From: Ganoderma boninense
Taxonomy: Eukaryota; Basidiomycota; Agaricomycetes; Polyporales; Polyporaceae
Assembly (NCBI GenBank): GCA_002900995.3
Contig: CM035304.1
Location: 6,464,134 to 6,528,133, forward strand
Length of the DNA: 64,000 nucleotides
Reading direction: 5' to 3'
The notes under the pieces are model-generated. The model worked only from the letters and a program-made list of their open reading frames with translations. It was not told where the DNA came from and searched no databases. Numbering within the stretch: position 1 is the stretch's first letter; each line of letters starts with the position of its first letter. This document shows, piece after piece, positions 1 to 11,566 of the stretch. Both the position numbers and the translations under genes were made by a program.

Positions 1-2499
1 TCGCAGTGTTGCGCTAGCTACGCTGGCGGCCACACGTTACCACCGGAGAGGCCTGAAGGTATATTAGCAAGCTCCTCGCGCAGCGGTGCGTCGAAGCTCT
101 ACAACCCTCCAAGTAGCCCATAGATATGTCTAGCATGTTCGAAATTCCCCTGTATCGCCTGTTATTATCCTTACCCTCCCTCCGCACCTCTGATCTTCGT
201 GATCTGAAAGGTCTGAAACATTTAAGAGGTCTGAACTGGTTTGTCGGGCAATCTCTGACCATGGGTCTGGGGGTTCTGGGCGCTATTTCGAGCTGAAACG
301 TCTGGACATGATCTGAAAAGTCTGGGATGGTACTTACTCAGATCATCCAGACCGGTGCAGGTTTTACTGATGACTGCCCTGCCGCCGCGCTCCTCCGAGT
401 CCGTGTTTTCACGTCTCGCGCTCAGCGTCGTACCTGGTAGGGGACCCCCGATAATGCATAAGCATAAATGGACGCTACGCACCATCAGTCGCCATAGGTT
501 GTCAATGGGCGGACGCGAACGAGGAGGCAATGTCCAGGAGAGGCCAGGAGAGCGCCTCCTCTCGACCACAGTGGCTGTTATTTGTGTCTATTTGGACACC
601 ATTGCGCGCCCTCCTGAGATTTGGGCTTGTCCCCGACGGGCTTCTCTCCCCCCTCCCCCGTGCTGTCGACGGGGATTTGGATTGTTTTGCTAGTGTGTAT
701 GTGGAGCAGGGAATATTAGAAGGCACGTATCTGCGCAAATTCTCCCGTACTAGTCAATGTACTACGCTCAACGCCTCTGACGCTTGCTTCAATCTCTCTT
801 TTAGTAGCCCATCTTCGCGGAGCCCTCCTTTCTCTCCTCGTCCTGCTTGGATCCAAATTGCCGCGGTCCAGAGCATCCCCACTCAGGCCATCTACGACTT
901 CCACAATCTAGTCTCTGTTGGAGGTCGCGACGCACCAGCCTGAAGCTGGTAGACGGGTCGGCCGAAGAGGTTCGTCGCGTCGCACGGGATGGGATGCTCA
1001 GCAAGGCCAAGAGCAAGGACAACGATGTCGCGGGATTCTCGATGTTCAGGGAGTTCGATAGAGGAGGGATACCAGTCTTGGAAGAGCTGGGATAAGGGGC
1101 GAGGCTATGCTTTAGGTGAGCCGTTCATCCGTCGGTCGCTATATGCGCCGTTTCTCGCGCCCCCTCGCCCTGTTCCTGCCCTTTCCGTGCCTTCATGCGA
1201 TGCTCTGGAAATACTCATATATCGTCGGAACTGCGACCACATCCCTTTGATTACATGGATTCAAAGTCACTGAATGACCGCCGTGTCTTCGGGGACCGTT
1301 TCTCCGCACAAAGGCACCATCCCGGCCCATATCGTAGTACGCCATCCCTCTCCGTTCGTTCGCGTTAGGATCTGGACTGAGTAGCAGCTTCCCCGGGTGC
1401 CGCGCGGCGACAGTTACGAGTCACGTCGTCCATGGCTGTGATGCTGGCCGGTGTCGCTGGCAATCAGGCTACGAGCTCAAACTCGCGGTACGACCCTCGG
1501 ACGAACGTTAGCTCTACGACTAGTTTGTAGCACCTTTGGGACGACTATGGGGAACGCATGGCACTTTTCGCGCCATTATTGACGATCGTCAGCCTTGTAG
1601 GCCCCAAGCGTGCGCCGCCGTCCTCTCACTCGTCTTCGGCCTCAAGATGCTCTAGGACGATCCCACTCTCCGCCGCCCTCACGCTGATATTCGCGCTCTC
1701 GTGTAGTGGTAAGACTGGATGCAGACGCTGCGCGTACTCCGGGGAGTTTCGTATCTGCTGTAAGTCCTCCCGTGGTTCGTCCCGCGTTCCGGTTATCCTT
1801 ATGTGTCCCTCTCTCATGCCGTAGCAGATGCCCCACAAGCGTGCGACGCTGGCTTGCTGTGCCAATTTACTTATCGCCGTGCTGTGAAATCGCCATACTC
1901 CGGCATATCTGGCATATATTTGCGCCTCTTGCGCTTTTCATCGTCCCTGGTATACATCGATACTCCATATGCAGATGCGGCGAGTCGTCAGCCGCCGTGG
2001 GTCATCGGTTGGCGGACGCGTGTGTACCCCGGAGATGTGCCATACATCTCGAAGTTGGAGACGCAGCTCATCGAGGACGCGCTTCCACGGGCACGCGCGA
2101 GTCAAGGCCACGGTAGCAGACTGCTACCTCTCAAGATCTCACGAGCACTCCTCCAAACCCACTCTAGAAGCGGTGAACTCGCTCGCTACCTGGTCTTCCT
2201 CCCCGTCTTCCCTGCCAGACGGCCGCCGGCTTGGGACTTGCCGATTGTCCCCTCCGCCCCGTTTAGCGACTGGAGGAACCTCAACGGCTGGAATGGCATC
2301 GATGTACTCACGCTTCTGGCATCGCCGGTGTTAGCGAGATGAACTCCAAGCCTGATTGATATCAAATCGATAACGCAAGTCCTCACAGTTTCTTCCATCC
2401 ATCCTCCACACCACCACCGATCATTGGTTATAACACTGAGCGTAAGCATCGTAGTCCACCCAGTCATCATTCGTTGCTGAGAGGAACATGCATTAGAGA
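1..2499. other. Intergenic, no gene recognised
   Basis: No reading frame here has recognisable protein features; the longest (1803-2342, +, 179 codons) looks like chance or decay. At about 200-345 a short motif resembling GTCTGRA recurs on both strands. It may be degenerate repeat DNA. Confidence 0.5.
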
Positions 2500-4446
2500 A
2501 TGCCTATCCCTGAACTAAACAAAGACGTCCTAATAATCATTTTCAACTTTGTTGTAAACGTCGCAGACGTCTGTGCCCTCTCTCGCACTTGCTCCTCTTT
2601 CCGTCCTCTTGCGATCAAACGTCTACTTTCTATGCGTCCCATCCAGATCACAGGTGACCGATTTCTACGCCAATTCCACACCTTTCTTTTCGCAGACAGG
2701 CCAGCCCGTGCACCATCCGTCCGTTCTCTTGACATCAATGAGATCTGCCCGTCAACAAGCCTCCTCTCACCCCAGTCAGACGACACTCCTCTCCTCATCG
2801 ACATTCTCATATCGTGCCGACGCCTAGAACACATCACATTCCGCCACATGGGATCCTGGGACCCCCCACTCACCAACACCCCGACGGTCGTGGACACGAT
2901 TGCGACCATTCCGAGCCTTCGCTCATTCTCCATTCACAGCGGATCTGAGCTCGCGCTCAACGTCGTATCCAAGATTAGCGCGCCTTTGCGCACGCTCGGC
3001 TTCTGGTGCATCCATGACGATGTCACGTCGGTCAAATTTCCGTGGTACCCTCCCGTGTTCCAGCGCACACTCGCACACTTGGCACCTACGCTCGAGGAGC
3101 TCGGTTTCTACCGACTGAACGTGGACCCCGGTAACAATGAGGAGATGCAGAACGCATCCCGGGTGGGCCCGCCGCAGCCCGTAGCGAGCTGGATGCCATA
3201 TCCTGCTGTGCGGTCGCTCAGCGTACGCTATTTCACGGGGCGGCTTTTCCTGGCACCCCTGCATCACCTTTTCCCGGCCGTCGACGGCACATTGACCATC
3301 TGCGGAGTCGACCCTCACTACCACACGGACATATACCCGGATTGGCGGTTTACCAACCTGTGCGCTCAGGACGTCAGCAGCGGTGACGACGACTCTCGGA
3401 GCCCGCGAGGATGGACGAAGCTCGACCGCCTCGTCTGTTCAGCAGCAGTGTTATATATCCTGGGCCTGCGCTGCCCCATTCGCTTCGCCGTGATCGACGC
3501 CATGGACCAGACGGCTGAACCGTACGAGAACCGTGGATGGATCGCCGTTTCTCTGCGCGAGAACCCGGTCCCGCGCCTGACGCTGTGTCTGTCGCTCGAC
3601 AACGAGCTCGAGGTGCTCGACGACCTCTTCGGGTACGAGTCAGCGGCTGTGTTGACGCACCTCACGCTCGCGCTGGACACCAGCACCGGCGGGAGCGACC
3701 ACCTGTACGCGCTGCGCTTCAGCTGGGAAGAGCTTCTGGTACGTGGTCTCATTGGTCGTTATCGAAGCACAGTGGTACAGCTGCTCATAGATGCGTTGGC
3801 CGTGCACTGTGCATGTTCTCTACAGGAGTCAGTGGTCTCCTCGCTCACGCCTTTATACAGACTCACGCACCTCCGAGTCGTCATCCACTCCGAGAGCCCC
3901 GATCACGCACATACCGACGCGTTTCTGCCGTTCACGCCATTCGACGGGCTCGTGCACGAGGTCCATCCGCGGGTGTTCGACTTTCAGAACACCGCTGAGA
4001 CACTGGCTGATGCTCTTGTATCCCTGGAGTTCCTCTCCATCACGACGTGCGGGCACTTCGCGCGGGGGGAGGATGAGAAGGACGCGCCGAACGTGAGGGC
4101 TAGGATTGGCCCGGGTCCGGGTCGATGGGCTGTCTCTCGGGCGTGGCGCGTTGCGGTTGCGGAGCGCAGTGGAGACGACGACAACAACGACGATGACAAC
4201 GACGACAACGACGACGACAATGACGACATCGAGGAGGAGGAGGAGGAGGAGGAGGAGGAGGAGGATGTAGAGCCAGTCCTCGTGGGGCTGCGGAAGGAGG
4301 AGGCCGAGGCGATCATACAGAGGGAGGAGTTGGTTCTGTCGGAATTGTACGAGGTTAGTGTGCGTGTTCGTGATTGCCTGTGGATACTTGACACTGACCG
4401 GTCCTCTGGGATGCAGGAGTGGTTTTATGACAATGTATGGGATTAG
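2500..4446 (+). CDS. F-box protein with acidic C-terminal tract
   Basis: F-box proteins link substrates to SCF ubiquitin ligases. Residues about 2-45 show the F-box pattern of Agaricomycete proteins ('PELNKDVLIIIFNFV' then 'CALSRTCSSFRPLA'), followed by a roughly 500-residue Leu-rich region with repeated 'LEHITF/LRSFSI/LTHLTLAL' strands, as in F-box/LRR proteins. The frame is open from ATG 2500 to TAG 4446 (648 codons), but two stopless, in-frame introns are likely: 3739-3825 (87 nt, GTACGT...CTACAG) and 4354-4416 (63 nt, GTTAGT...ATGCAG). Removing them gives about 598 aa. Before the C-terminus lies a run of Asp/Asn then Glu (4173-4265). The substrate cannot be told. The next gene starts about 1.3 kb downstream. 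Confidence 0.85.
   Translation: MPIPELNKDVLIIIFNFVVNVADVCALSRTCSSFRPLAIKRLLSMRPIQITGDRFLRQFHTFLFADRPARAPSVRSLDINEICPSTSLLSPQSDDTPLLIDILISCRRLEHITFRHMGSWDPPLTNTPTVVDTIATIPSLRSFSIHSGSELALNVVSKISAPLRTLGFWCIHDDVTSVKFPWYPPVFQRTLAHLAPTLEELGFYRLNVDPGNNEEMQNASRVGPPQPVASWMPYPAVRSLSVRYFTGRLFLAPLHHLFPAVDGTLTICGVDPHYHTDIYPDWRFTNLCAQDVSSGDDDSRSPRGWTKLDRLVCSAAVLYILGLRCPIRFAVIDAMDQTAEPYENRGWIAVSLRENPVPRLTLCLSLDNELEVLDDLFGYESAAVLTHLTLALDTSTGGSDHLYALRFSWEELLVRGLIGRYRSTVVQLLIDALAVHCACSLQESVVSSLTPLYRLTHLRVVIHSESPDHAHTDAFLPFTPFDGLVHEVHPRVFDFQNTAETLADALVSLEFLSITTCGHFARGEDEKDAPNVRARIGPGPGRWAVSRAWRVAVAERSGDDDNNDDDNDDNDDDNDDIEEEEEEEEEEEDVEPVLVGLRKEEAEAIIQREELVLSELYEVSVRVRDCLWILDTDRSSGMQEWFYDNVWD
4173..4265 (+). repeat. 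GAC/AAC then GAG trinucleotide tract
   Basis: Low-complexity coding tract inside the F-box gene. It encodes alternating Asp/Asn followed by about 11 Glu. Such tracts are length-unstable. Confidence 0.9.
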
Positions 4447-5762
4447 CATCGTGAGACGTCTGCGTCGATGGTGTCGACACCGTGGAAGATCATGAGGTAT
4501 TTGAACTGGGTTCGTTCAAGCGCTGATAACCTGGTGTTTCTGCTGGCTGCCATGAGCTATCGTCACTGATTATGTGTACGTTCACGAGCCTTGCTGTACG
4601 CCTAATTGCGGTTTTCTTCCAGGGTCTGAGATCTGATCGATGATCCCTCGCCTGAATCGTCCGGGGCGAGGTTCTCCATGATGGGTGGCGGGGCCCTAGG
4701 AGAGCTGCCGAGCGTCAAGTAGCCTTGTGTTGATTCGGGTTCGCTGCGAGAAGCGCCCTTGCCACGTCTCTCCCTCCCCTCTCAACGCTTTGAAGTCAAG
4801 ATGACTCCCTGCTTTTTAACTGCACGGCGACTGGAGATCTTGTCTTTCCCCATTACACTTCCCCCATTACAATGGCAGCACTCTCAATTGCGAACGTGTT
4901 CTTCATCCCATCTCTGTGGAGGAGGTAAGTCGGCAACGGGTAACCTGGATGTACCCACGTTGATATCTCACCATATGCTGGCTTCATCAAGGCACCCTTA
5001 TTCGTGATGGTCGCTGTGAACTCCATGAGGCGTCTTGTAACGCGGTCGTCTTCAAACATAGGGTCCTCATAAACATACATATGCAACTCTGTTGATGAAG
5101 ATGGCGCTGCGAGTACCCCACTGGTTCGCTCCTGGATCGTGCACCGACTCCGCCGTAACCTCCAACAGCTGCGGCCCGGCGGCACCTCAGCACGTGTATT
5201 CTGGACCCGCCATCAAGGATGTGCTCCGATTTTGAAGCTAGTTGGGGTGACGCTGACAAGTTGAGAAGTCAGCTTGAAGGAATTGATCAAAAGGCTTGTC
5301 AGGTGCGTCTTCTCCCAAAGATTTGCGGGGATCCGGACGACGTTTATATGACCCCAGCACTCTCAATCTCAAGCACCCTTTGATCAAAGAAATTTCGGAC
5401 CGATATTGATTTGCATATTCACTTCCAGGCTCAATTCCGGACCGGCGCGACGGAGCCTCCTGCGAGGATGATACAAAGGGATGGGAGTGGTCGAGGCGGC
5501 CGCGTCCTCCATTTGTTTTCCCAGACCCGCTGGTCTTCTCTCCCGACTGTTCAGCTGGCTCGCCGGCTCTCCTCACGCTCCTTTGCCCTCGACGTTCGTT
5601 CTGGAGGGTGGATTTGGTTCCCGCCTCCGTTGGAGTTTTCTTGGAGCGGTTCTTCACTTTGGTGAGTCCTCATCCGGCATCTTCTAGTGGTCCTTGCACA
5701 AACATTCTGGCACCCAAGAGCCTTCCACGACCCGATCCTACGCTACCCTCCACATTTACGCC
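4447..5762. other. Intergenic, possible 5' exon of next gene
   Basis: No confident gene. A short frame at 5481-5687 (+) has a GTGAGT at its 3' side and could be a 5' exon of the mucin-like gene that follows, but no joined frame is convincing. The rest shows nothing recognisable. Confidence 0.4.
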
Positions 5763-7077
5763 ATGGTTCTCGCTCATCGTCAATGGGGATGGGGCACCCG
5801 CGGCTACCCGAATCCCTGGGCAGCACACTTCACCTCGGGCGAGACAACTGACAACATATTCACCGAGCATTCCGCGACGACGCCCATCGAGACCAGCACC
5901 CACAGCACTACCACTCTGGTGCCTGCGGCAGCCGCACAGACGACCGACAGCTCCTCGCAGGTGCAGACAAGCACAGAGCCCGCAGAGGCGCAGACCACGG
6001 CGAACACGATACCAACCACATCACCCACCTCTTCCCCTGTACCCGTCGGTGGCGAATCTACATCGCGTTCCACGTCGGAGCGTGGGGCCACCCAATCATC
6101 TGGCATGTCGACATCCGGCGTCGTCGTCCCCTCGCTGAGTGGAGGCCTGACCGTCAGCCTTCCGGATACGGCTTCGGCGGATCAGTCAACTGCATCCGGC
6201 TCGAGGTCGACAGCGCAGCCTGTCGCAACCGGGTCCAATGGCCATCCGACCTCATCAAATTCGGGCCATGAGATAGGGAAGGGCGCGATCGCCGCGATCG
6301 CGCTTGGAGTCGTGTTCGCAATAGGGCTGGGAGCATTTGTGTACTACGGTTGGAAGCGGAGAGGCGGGCGGAGGCCCAACAGCACGTTCATCCAGTACCG
6401 TACGCCCCCTTATCTCCTCTCATGTTCTCCTTTCGGGACGCTGATCTCGCTCCTACTCTCCAGCGTTCTCGTCGGATGCAGCAACAGGCAGGATGACTGA
6501 AGCCCCGAACGCCGGTGCTCTCGTGCCTACGAACACGCCCGCAGAGTGGGAGACGATGGCAGAGTCCCCGTCTGCGACGTTGACTTTCGCAAGCCCCACA
6601 GCGACAGGCGCGTCAGGCTACGGCTACGGCGGCGGCCGCGCGACGTACCCCCTCGACGAGAAGTCCCCATTACCATCTCCGTCCGACAACAACCCGTTCG
6701 ATCCCACGACGGCGCCGTCTCCCCGTTCCGCTACCGCGTTCGCGCTCTCGTTCCCCATGCCCCCGTCGCCCTTGTCGCAGTCCCCCGCATCGCCTGAATT
6801 GTCCAGCAGCCTCGTCGTGCCCCCTCCGCCAGCCGCACACCCATCTCTTCCCGAAGGCGAGCCATCGGCGATGCCATACGCGTGGGACCGCCCGCCGCCG
6901 AGCTCGGAGTACCTCCCGCCTCGCACGCCGGATCGGCGGTCGACATTCCGCTCATCGCGAACCTGGTCAGGGCCGTCGCCGCGGAGGGCGAGCGCGGCGA
7001 CGGTCGCGGCGACACCGATATATAGCAGCGGGGTGCCTGAGGTGGACAGGCGGCCGCCGTCGTATAGCAGATATTGA
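5763..7077 (+). CDS. Mucin-like single-pass membrane protein (class A, no ectodomain fold)
   Basis: Not a named gene. The reading frame (open upstream to 5694) encodes about 150 residues rich in Ser/Thr/Pro, then one membrane helix ('GAIAAIALGVVFAIGLGAFVYYG'), a basic stop-transfer 'WKRRGGRR', and a Pro/Ser-rich tail. A 64-nt intron, 6400-6463 (GTACGC...CTCCAG, phase 1), joins the membrane exon to the tail exon. The tail carries NPF ('DNNPFDP') and ends in 'RRPPSYSRY', a terminal PPxY. It matches the three genes downstream in layout but lacks their beta-sandwich ectodomain, so the 5' end may be missing or lie in an unrecognised upstream exon; the start is uncertain. Probable location is the plasma membrane, with the O-glycosylated part facing the wall, as in Wsc/Mid2-type sensors. 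Confidence 0.6.
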
Positions 7078-9010
7078 GATGCTGACGTGTATGTATGGGT
7101 GGTACCTGCGGGTGTGAGTGTAGTGTTATGTTTAGCTGTAATATATTGGTATCGGACGATTCGCGCGGGTGTGGTGCTGCCGCTGCTTTCCGAAGCTTCT
7201 GTCTCCGGATTTCCATATCCAAGCGTGTTATATTGCATCCTGAGTCCTCCCCACCGCTACTGGGCGTACATGGACACCTTAAAGCCCCTCCACCGTATCC
7301 GGGGGAGGGTAGAGGCCCAGAACGGGGGTAATATAGACGCTCATTATGTCTTACGTGATTTAGTTGAATTTTTGCCGGCCCTCGCACTGGTTCTCTGTCC
7401 CATCGACGGCGTCGGTCCTCCTTATTCACCCCCTCTCTGTCTCAAGTCCGGATGAAGGCTCACTGAGAACCGCATACTCCTCCTTGTCCTCCTATCGTTT
7501 CACTTAGCGGCGATTCTTCCATTTGTGTGATCAACGGGAGCCAGCTTGAGGTAGAGTTCCGGCCTTGCTCTTAACCTGCGAGGACACCCCACCCATCTTC
7601 CCTTTCTTCCTGGCCAAGGTATCCGTGAGGTATGTCCATCTGAATCGCATTCAGATAGTATGATAATCTGACTGAAGGTGTGCTTCTACGACCGTTTGCG
7701 AACATGTTTACGGTCGTGGCTGTAGGTGCAGTGTGGGCTCCCGTGGCTCGTCGTATTCGTGAGTACATACTTTCCTTTGCATTGCTACCCGACCCCCGTT
7801 CAAGCTGGTTCCAGTCGCCACGTGAAGACTGCATGGCCGCATTCCAAAACCCCCTGCTAGGTCCACGCAACGCCATGGAATGAATGTTCGCACATTCAAT
7901 CAGCGAATAGACCATCAGGTATGCAGAAAGCGGTGGACCGTATCGCCGCCACATCGCCTACTCCGCTCCTCTGTCGCTGGCCGATGAACCTGCGCCTCAT
8001 CCCTGCGGATTTCCATCTGGCGTCCGGTATACTCGTCTGCTGTCCCTTGCTGGCCTCGGTCTGGGCCGCGCTGTCTATCGCGAGGTGGATGCTAGGGAAA
8101 ATTAGATGTCCCCGTCGATGGTCCTAGCTGCATACCATGTCAAGATCGCAACGATCGGGTTGTACTAGGTGGACGGTCGGGACAAATCGCCACTGCGCGT
8201 CTGTTCACTCTCCTTCGTGGCCCCTCTCTCCTGGTTCTCTCCCGGCCACTCACCCTATTTCTCGACGAATACCTAGGCTGCAAGTCGAAGGACGGGGCGT
8301 ACGTAGTGACCTTGGGCGAGAGTTGCTCTCCTCCTGCATCTCTCAGCCTTCTCGTACCCCTTCTGGTGCCCACCCTTCAATTCCCCGCCTGTCTTCGGTC
8401 TTCAGAAGTGCTACCGCTCCATACAGGTCCAGCGGTTGGCCCAACATCGATACTTCCGTGTTCCTATATCTGCGGGACCAATGCCTCGAACCTCCCATGG
8501 GTGACGACGGTGGCGACGCTGACATATGGCGGCGGGTGCCGTTCATGACCTTCGAAGAGTTTCTGCGGTATTAGTATCACCATGTGAGTGTTCAGCAGTT
8601 GTTCTGGTCTCCAATCGACATCGAACCTTGACGCAGGATTGTTGCCGTCTGTCTTACACTCCCAAGGTTGGCAACCCAAGTGCCGCTGAGGATGAAATCG
8701 ATAAATCTATGCATGATCAATACTGGGAACTCCGGAGTCCGGTTGGATGCACGCGCATAGGCGTTATTCTTTGTCTAGGAGGCTGTCTCTGGCAGTCGAA
8801 TCATTTGGACCACCGTGATCATCCCGGGAGGACATGTGGGCTGTCGTCCGAATAGCGCCTTTGTGGTCCGAATACGGACAGTCGTCATCTTCTGCTTGGA
8901 AGCGGTCTACACATACGTTGTTCTTGCTCCTTGGTTCGCATTCGCGCTGTGAGCCCATAGATATAGCCTCTTCCTCAGCTCTATCCCTCCGTCCCTTTCG
9001 TCTTGCTGTC
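7078..9010. other. Intergenic with degenerate coding relics
   Basis: The stretch 8120-8690 resembles 10790-11200 at the nucleotide level: a shared core near 'TCAAGATCGCAACGATCGG', and similar sequence around a GTGAGTGT splice-like site at about 8584 and 11092. Both seem to be decayed copies of one ancestral multi-exon gene. No intact frame remains. Confidence 0.4.
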
Positions 9011-10395
9011 ATGCCCTCCGATGCCCGTCGTCGCCACTCCTTTCTCTCAGCCACACTCGTTTCGTGCATCCTGTACAGCAGCAGCGCTATCGCGAACTCG
9101 GTCATCGTTGACGACCAGCACTCCAGCCTCGTTTGGGACGGCGCGTGGGAGGCGTTCACAAACCAGCCTGAAGCAGAGGATGAAACACTCACCTGGGCGA
9201 ACCGGACGGGCCCGACAGCGACGTTGACCTTCACAGGTACGCTGCCCATCGCCGTCTACTTGCTACCTCTGTATATGGAAACACGTCCGACAGGCACGTC
9301 GGTCCAGGTCTTTGGGGCGTTCAAGCCGGTCGGGACGTGGAACATCCAGTCGCTGTACGCGATCGACGGCGGGCGGCCGACCGCGTTTGTCCCGTCTCCG
9401 GACGTCCCGCTGGAGGCATCCAGACAGAAGTTCTACGACTCTGGGCTACTTCAGTCGGGACAGCATACCCTCAAAATAACGAACCTGGGCGTGCAGCTGT
9501 GGATCGACTACCTGGTCTACGACGACGGAGGCGGGAGCGTCCAGAGCTCGTCGTCTGCGGCGCTGTCGGATCCAACCAGCGGTGATGCGAATCCACCCGC
9601 CACGCGACCTCCGTCTTCTTCTTCTTCTGCGGCGACCATCGCTACATCATCGTTCAGTTCCCGTCTCGGAGGCATCGATTCCGGCGCAATCAGCCCCTCA
9701 ACGAGTTCGGGAGTCTCCACGGCTAGCCCTGAGGTGAATGCGACTGTATCTTTGCCGACACCGGCGGGTGTCTCATCCGTCGCATCCACACTTCCGGCTG
9801 AATCCTCTCCCCTCCCCCTCCCAAGTTCGTCCTCGAACGAAATGGGGACGCCTGGAGGATCGGAGGCGCCCCAACCCAGCGAGGCTAGCGCCCACGGAAT
9901 GCGTCGCGCAGGCCTGGTAGGTATTATCGTCGGCATAGTCGTCGCCACCGCTGTGGCCACCATCCTCGCGGTCCTGCTGCGACACAGGCATCGAAACCGC
10001 CAGCGGATGCGGACGCCAAGCGAGATCGCGGTGTCTCAGTATCCCTTTTGTGAGCTGATTTGGTGTTCCTTCTCTGTCATGGCGTGTATGGCACCCGAGC
10101 TGACGGCGAAAACTTATGGCTTTTGTAAGCAGACCAGCGGAATCGCGACGGCTCGCGACAGGGACATTGGATGCGCGAGTCGCATTCCTCCGAGACGCTC
10201 TCCATCGGCTCGCGCTCCTGCCGCAAGTCGTCCGGCGGAGAGGACGGGCGGGCTGTGGACGGCCGCGTGAGTGCTGCTGGCGAACCGCCTGTCATTGCGG
10301 ACGCAGGCGCAGACGCGTGGACGATTTCTGATGCGATGAGCGAGCAAAGCACGCCGCCCCCGTCGTACGAGGAATTCGAACATGATGCTCGGTGA
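9011..10395 (+). CDS. Class A membrane protein 1: galactose-binding-like ectodomain, TM, PPxY tail
   Basis: Three exons, 9011-9236, 9294-10049 and 10133-10395, give 414 aa; introns of 57 and 83 nt are phase 1 and the first is stopless and in frame. Residues 1-29 are a signal peptide. About 30-175 form a jelly-roll domain: 'VIVDDQHSSLVWDGAW', 'ATLTFTGTSVQVFGAF', 'YAIDGG' and 'HTLKITNLGVQLWIDYLVYD'. This strand order is known from a large Agaricomycete family with a galactose-binding-like fold. A Ser/Thr-rich stalk follows, then one helix at about 281-303, a basic anchor and a cytosolic tail ending 'PPPSYEEFEHDAR' (PPxY at 403-406). Ligand unknown; a carbohydrate or wall ligand is inferred. Paralogues follow at 11567 and 14086. 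Confidence 0.8.
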
Positions 10396-10775
10396 GAGTA
10401 CGTTTGGGAGGATCGTGGCGCTAGCGCGATCGAAGGCAGTATCTTCGGAGAGTCGTGCGTAGCGCCTTTGTGGAGGGCCGACACCCGTGTCTGCAGTTCA
10501 TGGGTTGGCGCACATCTCGCGGCAGCTTGGTCGATTGCGACAACTCGGAGGAGATCGCACAGTGTAGATCCTTGCCACATTAATTATACAATGCAACCAG
10601 AGACTCGTCCACGTCTTCGTCACTCGCCCACCGCATTCCTCCTGTTGCACGCTGGTTAATCTTCACCCGATCCCTTCTGCAATCGAGGCTTCCTCGTATT
10701 CTATCCTCGGGTCTTCGTCTGGCATCTGGCATCGACCTTTACTGTCGCTTTCCTGGCATTGGGCGAGGTAGAAAC
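10396..10775. other. Intergenic between class A genes 1 and 2
   Basis: Contains the 3' flank of class A gene 1 and the 5' flank of the relic that follows. No gene or clear regulatory element is visible. Confidence 0.4.
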
Positions 10776-11222
10776 TTGGATAAAATGGTCTTCCTCCCGA
10801 TGGTCCTCAAGATTGCAGCGACCGGCCTGGCGGCAGTTGGCGTAGGTGGTATGCTGTTCTGGGCGGATGATAAGACATCGCCGAGCCATTCACTGCCGTT
10901 CGTGGACCCTCTTTTCTGGTCATTGGCAGGATCAACCCCTACATCAGCGGACTGCGGAACATCGATGGACCATGCTATATCCCTCGAGACGCTGGCTACC
11001 TGGGGTCTTCAACGAGGTGGTTGGACTTTTACACGGCAGCAGAGGAACTGCCGTACAGATTCGGCTTTCGCTTGTGTACATCGGCGGGTTGCTGTGAGTG
11101 TCAAGCGTTCAGGACTCAGATTGAACGTCGACAACAGATCGTTACCGTCTACTTATCTTGCCCTACGAAGTTCCGTCGCCCAGGTGCGGCTGACTGCTAG
11201 GGACCAACAGATGCCTACCTGA
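10776..11222 (+). pseudogene. Relic exons, possibly cytochrome P450 N-terminus
   Basis: A hydrophobic start near 10784 ('MVFLPMVLKIAATGLAAVG') is followed about 100 nt on, in another frame, by 'SGLRNIDGPCYIPRDAGYL' and 'ELPYRFGFRLCTSAG', ending at a GTGAGT at 11094. A membrane anchor followed by 'S-x-LRN-x-x-GP' and an aromatic-rich stretch recalls the first exons of basidiomycete P450s, but the frames do not join and no haem-binding Cys region exists nearby. A second, more decayed copy lies at 8120-8690. It could be another membrane-anchored enzyme. Confidence 0.3.
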
Positions 11223-11566
11223 TGAACACCTTATTCGGCTCATCCTCGTCTTTCTACGTCTTTTCTGGTAAGACACTTGCTACCTGTGCTTGCGAATACG
11301 GCGAAAGTAACTACAGAATTTGTTCCACCATTTATTAGGGATGGGGGTTCAAATCATATCAGCCGTGGTGACCATCCAGCGATGACAGGTCCTGCGGTTA
11401 AGCGTGGTTCTGCTGGTGGACGGATGTCATCTCCATTTCGACAGGGGTTTTGATGGATCCCGGGAGGTATTCCCTTCACTTCCACTTTGTCCTTCAATAA
11501 TATATAGTCTCGCAAGTCTCTCGGGCCCTGCGTTGTCTGCCCCGTCATCTCTTCTTGTCCACCTCG
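11223..11566. promoter_or_regulatory. Upstream region of class A gene 2 with TATA-like box
   Basis: A TATATAG-like sequence at about 11500-11508 lies about 60 bp before ATG 11567 and is followed by a pyrimidine-rich leader, a usual layout for fungal promoters. Confidence 0.35.

Noticed and set aside
6624..7429. Minus-strand frames over the mucin-like gene tail
   Set aside because: They are antisense to a Pro/Ser-rich exon with an intron and conserved PPSY end; no domain is visible in them.
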